Assembly (NCBI GenBank): GCA_027603945.1
Contig: JADIIU010000007.1
Location: forward strand, 175,215 to 239,214
DNA: 64,000 bases
DNA from: Terramyces sp. JEL0728
Taxonomy: Eukaryota; Chytridiomycota; Chytridiomycetes; Rhizophydiales; Terramycetaceae
Direction: 5' to 3'
Made by a program: the position numbers and the translations under genes. Below the pieces are notes generated by a model that was not told where the DNA came from, made no database searches, and saw only the letters and a program-made list of their open reading frames with translations. Positions 56,239-64,000 of this stretch are shown piece by piece; positions within the stretch are counted from its first letter, which is position 1, and each line of letters begins with the position of its first letter.

Positions 56239-59200
56239 TTATTTTGGGAACAGCGCTGATAAAATTTCGTCAAATATTTTGTACATCAAGTGCTGGTTCA
56301 GTCTTGGATTTTGGAATAATAGGTGCCATCTGCTAGCTCCTCTGCGCGCATTCTGTCTGCCAACCATACCGCCAAACAGTTCTGGGAACAAAATACTAAT
56401 TTTTTGAGATGTGTCGGTCATCGTTGCTATACGCTGGCTCTGTGTCCGTGCAGTAAACGATTCAGCCAACTTGCCATTTGGCCAATAAGTGTCGCGCACA
56501 GAAACTAGGATTCGAAGTATTCTCTCTGGTGATAGCGTATCGCGAATAGCTTCAGTGGCCTTTCTTTCAACCGTATCTCCAAACAGCTGCTGCAAGAAAA
56601 TAACTACAGCCTGTCTTCTTAATCCTTTCAGCTCAAACAATTCTATAAATAAATCGACAAGAGGTTCCGCATTTGAGCTTTGATTATCACTGGTCAGACT
56701 GTCGCTCATATCCAATTTTTTGTCCATAAACGTAGGATCAAACCCTAGGGGATTTGACGGTGATTTCGCCCTGCGAAGCAGTATAGTGTCCATGGTATCA
56801 TCTACAGTATGATATACAGTTTGTAGGAATGACTTTTTCACTTGCAATTCATTTTTATCATCAAAGAACTTGACGATATCAGGATGGCATATAAACTTTC
56901 TAAAAGTGATAAAGGTGCAGATTTCCACATGCTTCAGGAGATTCAATGTTAGTTACGAGTTACTGTCAAGTATTTTTCAAATGCTTCTCGTCTACTTTCC
57001 AAAACAATTGTGCGTTTCTTCATAATACCTGCCAGCAGCTTGCCAGGTAGTTCGTAATTCTGCATTATAACTGGGAATTTCGCTTTGAGGGATTGGTGAA
57101 GGGCTAAGAATTGGCTGTATCTTCTAGCTACCATCCATCCACTAGTTACACCTTCAGAATTTGTTTTCGATACTTGGATGGGGTACACTGCATACCCCTT
57201 TCCTTCCTGTTCAATAATCTGACTGCCATCGATTTTAGCTGTGATACAGTCCTAAATTAAAAGCAATTACTGGCATAATGATATTTTCAATCTGTGATTT
57301 TTCTATTTTCTGTTTTTCAGTTTCCAGCTCTGCTATTTCATAGGAAATTCCTCGTTTTGCGTACTGCAGCTGTTTATGGAGAAGATCAGCCGAATCAGCA
57401 TCTTTAATCTGCTTTTCGATTTCCTCGGCATCCTTTTTTAATTTTTGAATATTTAGTTCTACTTCAAAATATTTAGCTGGCAGGATAATCATTGGTGGCA
57501 ATCCTTCGGTTGGGATTGAAAGAGTGAGATTTTCATCTAGCGAGGCTGGCGTATTGTCGTCCATTTCAAGCTGAATAAAACTGTCAGCATCTGTTTCCAA
57601 TGGAGGTTTGATTTCAGCTTGCACCAACCCATTTTTTAAATCTTCTGTGGAGGACAGCGCAGCTATATCTCCACTTGATCCAAATAAAGTATCATTGATA
57701 TTATCTTTAGATCTTGCATTAGCTTTTCCGTCATGAGATTTTGGACGCATTCGAGAAAAGAAGGAGGTTTTTTCCTGTTGCAAATCCTCAATCGATTTAC
57801 TATTCCCATCTTTTTGTAAATCCCTTTCGAAAGCCCTGGAGAAATCTGAAAAGAAGCTCGCTGGTCGTTGCTTCTTTCTTTTGAAAGTGTCGTCATTGAA
57901 AATAATATTTTGTAATTCCTGTTCGACTACATCGGATTGTGCTCTCGGATGAAGGGACATTTTTGGTTCATCTGGCTTGCCAACTCTGGATATCCTTCTA
58001 AGTGTAGATTTGAAAAACTGTTCAAAAAGCCCCAGACCCTTCTTTTTCTGCGGATCAACATCGTATTCATCAATATCTGCTGGTCTATCAAATTCTGTTG
58101 ACAGTCTTTCTGGAGATTTGCCCTTCTTTTTTATTGTAGAGTACCGTGCGAGCATCTTTTTACCTTGCGCACTTTTCAAGAAATTTGGAAAGTGCTCAAT
58201 ATTCAAAATCGACATGATTTCGTAAACTGCTACCAAACACGACTTTAACCCATCTCTGGTTACTTCAGGGGGGATAGAGTTGAACGGATCGTACTGGTCT
58301 CTATAGTTCAGTGTTGAAATGTATTTCTGAATTGATTCCAAGACAGAAGAAGACAGGAATTTTGCTATACTAGATGCTGAGTCTGCCACCAAATATTTCT
58401 CCCACAGCGTCCTAATTTCAATAGCAACCGTAAGCCAATCCCACTCCGAGTCCAAAGTATCAAGACTATCCTCCAAGCTGGTAATTAATTTTTCAATTGC
58501 AGAGTGTTCATATAAACTGAATGCTTCTGAGCAAAACAAGTACAAGCTCAAATATCCAAAATCATCCAAGTATGCAATAAAGAATTTACAAAGCGACTGA
58601 TCTGCTAGCACTTGCATGAAAAGCGGATCTTTTACTCCTTCTACTTCAAGTAAATCGCCTCTGGACTTTCTTGATTTCAATTGCAACTTGTGCAATGTTT
58701 TATCAATCTTTTTTTGCGCTTGAATCAAGTTATTGATATAAGCTTGTGTTTTTGATACTTTACGGCCGTTGATAATGTCGTCTGGATTGCACCCGGCAAT
58801 TCCATTTTGCTGTCTGCTTATTTCTAAATCAATAGTCTGTTTCATTTTCATTGCTTCGGCTAATACTTCTACATTTTCAATTCTCTTTAAAAATGCTTCA
58901 AATGTGGGGACATCGCCGTAATTAAAAGGCGACTCTGAAGGATCAGGGATATATTCTTTTGGCTTCTTGTACAAATGAGATTGATTTTGATCCAGGAATA
59001 ATTCTGCCTGGGTTAGAGATTATTACTATCCAGCCAAAAGTTTGATTCCAGTAGTCTGGGTCAGAGAATGAAGTTATCAGTGGTTTCAATAGGGTATTAA
59101 GCAGCAACTCTCTGACTAGTACAAAGACCATCGGATTTGAAGCATCTTTTTTGGATAATAGCAACGGCACAATAGGCTTGATTCTTTTCCTCAACCACAC

Positions 59201-60009
59201 AAGTTCAGTTTCGGAAGTATTTACAGCAGTTGCTGTCAGTGCAGGATGAAGCTATGGTTACGAAAAATTACTTTTCCTTGACAGTAATGCTGTGCTAGCA
59301 GCCGTTCAACTGATGCTGGATCTTTAGACTGTATTCCCGAGGCACGCAGCAATCTAACTGCATTTTGCACTTCCTTTAAATGCGCAGTAACAATATTCAG
59401 CAATCTGGAAAGTATCCATTGAGAAATATCCACCGTTTGAAATCGATATATTAATTCAATGACGGCATAGTGTAAAAGGTTATCAATATTTCTTGGAAAT
59501 GAATTGTTTCTTGAAATATTTTTATACCAGGTTTGTATGTAATCTCTGTTTACATTGAATAGTATCTCGTTCATTACATTTTCCATCTCTGGGTTGTTGA
59601 TGATCTTTTTGAAGCTCGGAATAATAATCGAATCTATCCGTGCTTGTCTGGTGGTTACTGGATACACTCTGGATGCTTTCCCTGTCCTTGATACCTGTCT
59701 AGAGTGTTCCACAGTAGGAAAGAATGTAGAGTGTTCCTTTAGAATCGGCTTATTTATAAAGTAATACTGGTAATATGAATAGAGCGAAACTGCCGCAATG
59801 AAAGCAAACAAATTGTAAAAGATTTCAAACCAATATTGGTAAATAATAACGGTGACAATGATTCCAATGTAAAGATATCTGCTGGTTAAAATTGCGAGTT
59901 TTGCTTTGAGCGATTTCAACATTTTCAAGTTAATTTCACAATCTCGAAAATACCCAGCACTAGCATTGGTACCAATTCTGCAGTTCCGTAACCATGTGTA
60001 AAGTGGCAT
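56239..60009 (-). CDS. Sorting nexin with PXA, RGS-like, PX and nexin-C domains (Mdm1/SNX13/SNX25 type)
   Basis: About 1230 residues. Two N-terminal hydrophobic segments (YLYIGIIVTVIIYQYWF, LFAFIAAVSLYSYYQYYF) as in ER-anchored sorting nexins; a PXA domain (LLHYAVIELIYRFQTVD through LVRELLLNTLLKPLI); an RGS-like domain (VLADQSLCKFFIAYLDDFGY); a long Ser/Lys linker; a PX domain (WMVARRYSQFLALHQSLKAK, YELPGKLLAGIMKKR); and a nexin-C domain (PLVDLFIELFELKGLRRQAV). The family tethers ER to vacuole/lipid droplets. Introns 59252-59271, 59008-59026, 57252-57270 and a 20-nt GT-TG candidate at 56944-56963. The ATG at 59922 is an alternative start. Confidence 0.92.
56944..56963 (-). other. 20-nt intron with GT-TG ends (sorting nexin gene)
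   Basis: Sequence GTAACTCGTAACTAACATTG. Excision gives KYLTNLLKHVEIC, matching the YLxxLLxxPEI segment of PX domains. A 32-nt GT-AG alternative keeps the frame too but deletes NLLK. Confidence 0.5.
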
Positions 60010-60164
60010 CCTCTAACGGATATAATATTGCTGAGTTTAGTTCCGGCCAAGTTGTGGTAATTCTACTGCAGTGCCGAACTCAAAGTCTGGATAGTATCGT
60101 GGTGCCAATTTCATTATTGTAACCAATTAGGACCGTTCCATTTAACTGCTGATTTTTACCCAAA

Positions 60165-61523
60165 ATGAACAATCTTGCAGACTTGGAGAATATACTTCAA
60201 AAATTAACAAAGAAAGCAGTTTCACAATATGAACATATACATGAATTAGAAATCAAAACAAACAAATTCACTAAAGTCGACTTGACAACAGGATTGGGTT
60301 TAACTACCACTATTGACTATTTGCTGCAATTAGATGATTACATTAGCAAACCATTCACTCCGCGGTATTTTGGTCTAGTAACTGGTGGGGTTACGCCGGC
60401 GGCATTTGCTGCAGATTGGCTAGTATCACTCTATGATCAAAACTTGATTTTGTCCACCGCGGATAGTATTTCAACTGAAATTGAGCTTGCTGCAGTCGAT
60501 TTGTTAGCAGAAATGCTGGGATTGAATGGGTATGTTGGCAAATTCACCACTGGCGCTACTTCATCCAACGTGAATGCCTTGTTATGTGCACGACAATATA
60601 TCTCACAGTTACAAGGATATAATGCCGCAATTGATGGGACAAGAGCCATGAAGATATTGTCTGCTGCCCCGCATTCTTCAATTTACAAAGCAGCAAGCGT
60701 TGTTGGGCTAGGGCATTCATCTATAATTTCAATTTCAAACAACAGACCTGATCAAATAGATTTGGATAAATTTGATTTATTGATTGCTCAAAATGCAAAT
60801 TCTGTAATTGTAATTACATTTGGAGAAGTCAATACAGGATCGTTACCTTCTTTGGACGCAGTTAGACATATACGAAAAAAGTGCGACCAATACAAATGCT
60901 GGTTGCATATCGACGGCGCGTTTGGTTTATTTGCAGTGCTGTTGAAACCAGAGTTGGCTGAAGGGCTGTTGCTGGCAGACAGTATCACTGGCGACTGCCA
61001 CAAGTACTTGAATGTCCCTTATGACTGCGGTGTATTTTACATTAAAAAAGATTTGAAAAAGTACTTGATTGAATCATTAGGGACCACAGCTGCCTACTTG
61101 GATTCAAATGCAGGGCTAGATTCGTTGCATGGACAAGATTTTACAATTGAAAACTCACAGAGATTTAGAGCGCTACCAGTATTTGCCAGTCTGAAAGCCT
61201 ATGGAAAACAAGGGTATGTGGATTTAGTGGAACGCACATGTGGATTCGCAAAGCACTTTTATGATTGGATACAAACTAGCAATAACTGGGAAACCCTTGT
61301 TGGTTGCGAATTTTGCATTGTGCTCTTTAGAAGTACCAAACCTGAACATCAAACGCAAAAAGGGAACACTGAATTGGTACAATTGCTAAATTCAACACGA
61401 AAAGTGTATTTTACTCCGACGGTTTGGATGGGCAAGCCTAGCATAAGATGTGCCATCGTCAATTGGGCAACTAGTATCGAAAAAGACTGGGACATTGTAA
61501 AGTCAGTACTGTCCCAGTTTTGA
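60165..61523 (+). CDS. PLP-dependent group II decarboxylase
   Basis: 452-residue intronless enzyme of the aromatic-amino-acid/glutamate decarboxylase superfamily. The PLP-binding Lys lies in SITGDCHKYLNVPYDCGVFY; WLHIDGAFGLFA corresponds to the HVDAA motif whose Asp contacts the PLP ring nitrogen; FTTGATSSNVNALLCAR resembles the TSGGSxxN phosphate-binding region. It decarboxylates an amino acid to the amine, but substrate specificity cannot be read off. The family also includes sphingosine-phosphate-lyase-like and tyrosine/DOPA enzymes. Confidence 0.93.
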   Translation: MNNLADLENILQKLTKKAVSQYEHIHELEIKTNKFTKVDLTTGLGLTTTIDYLLQLDDYISKPFTPRYFGLVTGGVTPAAFAADWLVSLYDQNLILSTADSISTEIELAAVDLLAEMLGLNGYVGKFTTGATSSNVNALLCARQYISQLQGYNAAIDGTRAMKILSAAPHSSIYKAASVVGLGHSSIISISNNRPDQIDLDKFDLLIAQNANSVIVITFGEVNTGSLPSLDAVRHIRKKCDQYKCWLHIDGAFGLFAVLLKPELAEGLLLADSITGDCHKYLNVPYDCGVFYIKKDLKKYLIESLGTTAAYLDSNAGLDSLHGQDFTIENSQRFRALPVFASLKAYGKQGYVDLVERTCGFAKHFYDWIQTSNNWETLVGCEFCIVLFRSTKPEHQTQKGNTELVQLLNSTRKVYFTPTVWMGKPSIRCAIVNWATSIEKDWDIVKSVLSQF

Positions 61524-61563
61524 AAAGTTTTACATTTCCTTAAAATAAATCCCATCTGGTTTA

Positions 61564-62335
61564 TTAGGCGGTTGCTATCTGATCAAAGCAGGGTCTGCAT
61601 AACAGATCGTTTCCTGAAATAACTGCTTTAAGGTCTGGAAATGGGCTTTGGCATTTCTGCATTAAATACTATTACTTTGCAGACAAAGCAGCCAACATGA
61701 AACTTTTTATCTTTCCACTCAATAGCCATCAGTTTGTTTGTTCCAACTTCAGGAGCGATCGCCAATCCGCAAGCACCACAGGCAGGCAAATAAGCTTTGT
61801 TAGGAAAAAGTACCTTTTTCATAGCATGTCTGGTCAATAAATACTTACTTTGCACATGAATTTATCGTCCTTTTCGATAAATGTCGAAGTCAATTCCTTT
61901 TTGCAGGTGGAGCAAGTAAAACATTGCTGATGGTACTGCTTCCCAGCGGCCTTGACTACTGTTGGGTCTTTGAAAACAATCCCGCACAAATCGCATTTAC
62001 CCAATACTTTTTCATGGTAGCAATCTGTACAGAGGTGATTGTTTTGGTGGTTATAAAACGATCTTCCCTCCATTGAGATATGGCATTCTGTACAAATAAA
62101 GCAATGTGGATGGAAAACATATTTTAAATCCTGTTGCGTATATGAGGTTACTTTTCCTACTATTGGTTCGTGGCATTTAAAACACTATGTTAATGGAAAG
62201 TACATGTCCTTTAAATTCATCTTCCCTGGATTAAATATTTGCTACCTATGTTAATATTGCTCACCATAATAAATTCAAATCCTTTTGCAAGGCATTATGA
62301 ATCAAATCCAGTTCGTCTAGTACTGCTACAGCCAT
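61564..62335 (-). CDS. Three-LIM-domain protein
   Basis: 218 residues assembled from six exons. LIM1: CFKCHEPIVGK..HPHCFICTECH..CTDCYHEK; LIM2: CDLCGIVFKD..YHQQCFTCSTC..FMCKTCYEK; LIM3: CGACGLAIAP..FHVGCFVCKKC..LLCRPCFDQ. Tandem LIMs with a short N-terminal helix (VLDELDLIHNALQKDL) recall FHL or paxillin-type cytoskeletal adaptors. Introns: a 39-nt unit (62226-62264), 62185-62203, 61830-61848, 61795-61813 and 61657-61675. Starts 81 bp from RRP9 in divergent orientation. Confidence 0.88.
62226..62264 (-). other. Two miniature introns fused end to end (19 + 20 nt, no exon between)
   Basis: On the minus strand the 39-nt intron reads as two complete units: GTGAGCAATATTAACATAG (62246-62264) followed directly by GTAGCAAATATTTAATCCAG (62226-62245). 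Each has its own 5' site, branch-like box and AG. They resemble one another closely. Only removal of the whole 39 nt leaves an open frame. Confidence 0.75.
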
Positions 62336-62416
62336 ATTTGAAGAATCGCGAAAGATTGTCGCGCCACACTATAGGAAGGTGGCTTTCAAAAAAAACAAAA
62401 AAAAATTATTCGCAAA

Positions 62417-64000
62417 ATGGTAAAGAAGGACAGTTTCTTTATAACAGAAAAAAGAAAGAGAAAGCCAGCAAGGAAAGAGCCGCAATCTGATTCTGATGAC
62501 AATGATATCGATAATTTGAATTTGGAATCAGAGAAAATTGAAGAAGTGTCGGAGGATGAAATGGAAAAAGAAACTCCTGCTCAAAAGAGACTTCGATTGG
62601 CAAAGGCGTATCTCGAAAAGGTTCAAGAAGAAGCTGATGGTAGTTGAATTACTAACCTAGATGGTAATTCACTTTAAATGTAGATATTAAGGAAGGCGAA
62701 ATTGATGCCAAGCAACTGGATAGAGATTTAATTGCAGAGCGACTTCATAGAGAAACCGAAGAAAGCCAAGGAAGGGCTTTTTACAGAGTAGCAGATAAAT
62801 ATACTGTGTTTACTCCAATTGTCAAAAGTTTTACAAATGGGAAAAAAGGACATCAATTATCTCTCACCAGTATTGCAGTTTCGATTCAGCATAAAGAGAC
62901 AGCTAACCCGGCTATTCATATTTACACTGGCTCGAAAGACGCAATGATAGTCAAATGGGATTTCAAGGATGGAAAGAGGGAACATGTATTCCAAGGTGGA
63001 TTGAAACCAACCAAGAAATTGCTGAAATCGTATGACGCAAAGTCAATTAAAGTTGAAGGACACAATGATCAAGTGTTTAGTATCGCCACTTCGTCTGACG
63101 GCAAATATATGGTAAGTGCAACTGATACGGAAAGTAAAGAGAACGCATGGTTTCTAACCGTGCTGTTCCTTTGATTCACTTGTGAATTTAAGCTTCCAAT
63201 AGCAACTTGGCTCTTTTTGAGTCTGACTAGATTGGTAAATAATCCAGTCAGAATTATGTAGCAAGACAATTCACAACATGGAACTGAACTAACCTTAGGT
63301 CTCAGGCGGCAAAGACAAGGTGATTTATATTTGGTCTACTGCAGATAATTCGCTGCTTGGCAAATTTCCACAACACAGGGATGCGATTTCTGGATTGAAA
63401 TTCAGAAATGGATACAATCAGTTGTATTCCAGCTCTTATGATCGTTCTATTAAAGTATGGAATGTAGATGAACTTTCTTATGTCGAGACACTGTAATGCT
63501 TTTCTAACCAAGATTCGGTCATCAAGATCAAATTACATCTCTGGATTGTTTATCTAGAGAGCGTTGTATATCCGGTGGAAGCAGAGATAGAACCTGTCGT
63601 CTTTGGAAGATCCCAGAGGAAAGCCAACTTGTTTTCAGAGGCGGTGGTGGTGGTATCGCTGTTCATGAGGATTTGGTAGTAATGCAAGAACTACTATCTC
63701 AAACTGGAAAAAAGAGAGAAAAGGATAATGGTCTGAGTGGTGGAACAATTGATGTTGTTGCAATGATTGATGACGAGCATTTTGTTAGTGGGTCAGATTC
63801 AGGGTATCTAATAGTTAATTGCAGCGCAATATCCTTGTGGAGTAATAACCGCAAAAAGCCATTATATACAAAACTAAAGTGTCATGGTGCAGGTTCTCAG
63901 GTTAAGATAAATGAACAAGAATCAGCGGTTGAAGAAGCTGAATGTCCCTGGATTGTATCCCTTGCAGCTGTCCCATATTCTGATATGTTTGTTAGCGGCT
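62417..64000 (+). CDS. RRP9: U3 snoRNP protein RRP9 (U3-55K), 3' end outside window
   Basis: WD40 component of the U3 snoRNP, binding the B/C motif of U3 for 18S rRNA processing. Basic N-terminus with ETPAQKRLRLAKAYLEKVQ, then WD repeats: HIYTGSKDAMIVKWDF, VIYIWSTADNSLLGKFPQHR, GLKFRNGYNQLYSSSYDRSI, FGHQDQITSLDCLSRERCIS, RLWKIPEESQLVFRG and ISLWSNN, all in RRP9 order. Introns: 62640-62660 and 62664-62683 (separated by three bases), 63112-63298 (187 nt), 63493-63512 and 63804-63824 (in frame). The insert between blades replacing the usual loop is Gly-rich. Confidence 0.94.
62640..62683 (+). other. Two miniature introns separated by a 3-nt exon (ATG)
   Basis: 21-nt unit 62640-62660 ends CTAACCTAG; then ATG (62661-62663); then the 20-nt unit GTAATTCACTTTAAATGTAG (62664-62683). 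Splicing both introns gives ADDDIKEGE; skipping the ATG gives ADIKEGE. Both are in frame. Confidence 0.65.
63129..63271 (+). ncRNA. Candidate intronic H/ACA-type snoRNA in RRP9
   Basis: Inside the only long intron of the window (187 nt). 5' module 63129-63197: closing stem GGAA(A)G/CTTCC, then a 17-bp hairpin 63135-63173 (TAAAG-GAAC-GCATGGTT against AACCGTGC-GTTC-CTTTG, single-base bulges, UCU loop) and a small hairpin ATTCAC/GTGAAT at 63174-63187. Then ATAGCA (63199-63204), fitting the H box ANANNA. 3' module 63206-63265 with CTTG/CAAG outer pairs and hairpin CTGACTAGATT/AATCCAGTCAG at 63223-63251. ACA follows at 63266-63268. The order hairpin-H-hairpin-ACA is that of eukaryotic H/ACA guides; target rRNA not assigned. 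Confidence 0.55.

Noticed and set aside
1..64000. Transposons, CRISPR arrays, rRNA or tRNA genes
   Set aside because: No transposase or reverse-transcriptase motifs, no regular spaced repeats, and no convincing T-arm or cloverleaf was found by eye on either strand.
1..64000. Frameshifted or pseudogenised housekeeping genes
   Set aside because: The apparent breaks are explained by 19-24-nt introns; spliced lengths are exact multiples of three and the proteins are full length.

Overview
The window is nuclear DNA of a compact eukaryotic genome. I place it with the early-diverging fungi or their close unicellular relatives (chytrid, blastocladiomycete, rozellid or aphelid-like). Fungal-type genes support this: ChAPs/exomer, HOM3 aspartate kinase, MEP ammonium permeases, MIS12/MTW1, a secreted GH16 glucanase. 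A flagellum is implied by an axonemal CFAP184/CCDC96 homologue. TBC1D19, KIAA0930 and neuferricin homologues give it an animal-like touch. I cannot name the genus. Gene density is very high: about 45 protein-coding genes in 64 kb, most intergenic gaps under 400 bp, and several head-to-head pairs with only 15-26 bp between start codons.

The dominant feature is splicing. Almost every housekeeping gene is broken into frame-shifting pieces by introns of about 19-24 nt, most of them 19-21. They start GTA/GTT/GTG, carry a TAAC- or TTAAT-like branch box about 3-7 nt from the end, and finish in AG. I reconstructed roughly 120 of them by hand. Removing them restores full-length families, and every complete spliced length is a multiple of three. 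Exceptions are two GC-AG introns (one in PRP18), three apparent GT-TG introns, two places where miniature introns abut with zero or three bases between them, and one 187-nt intron in RRP9 that folds like an H/ACA snoRNA. Inducible or secreted genes (Q/E-rich stress-type gene, peroxiredoxin, GH16, secreted hydrolase, both ammonium transporters, PLP decarboxylase) have no introns; several carry TATA boxes.

Layout: 1-2.05 kb TBC1D19 and ASF1; 2.2-5.05 kb heat-shock-promoter Q/E-rich gene and an LRR gene; 5.08-10.9 kb dynein intermediate chain, CstF64, Uso1/p115, nuclear peroxiredoxin; 10.96-13.5 kb 7TM protein, GH16, small unknown; 13.5-22 kb MIS12, exomer ChAPs, aspartate kinase, PEX13, VPS33; 22.3-27.4 kb secreted hydrolase, small Cys-tail protein, KIAA0930, 6-phosphogluconate dehydrogenase; 27.5-32 kb CFAP184, neuferricin, YjbQ-like, BUD31, PRP18; 32-39.5 kb two inverted ammonium-transporter paralogues flanking a four-RRM protein, SNU23 and RRP1; 39.9-46 kb kinesin, mini-kinase, F-box/WD40; 46-50.3 kb small unknowns, multi-pass receptor-like protein, SF3A1; 50.7-56.2 kb ADF-H/PH protein, PEX16, unknown two-TM protein; 56.2-64 kb PXA-RGS-PX sorting nexin, PLP decarboxylase, LIM protein, RRP9 (runs off the end).

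Functional threads: nuclear RNA processing (BUD31, PRP18, SNU23, SF3A1, CstF64, RRP1, RRP9), membrane traffic (Uso1, VPS33, exomer, TBC1D19, sorting nexin), peroxisome biogenesis (PEX13, PEX16), microtubule motors and kinetochore (dynein IC, kinesin, MIS12) and nitrogen uptake (two transporters, both preceded by GATA-site clusters).
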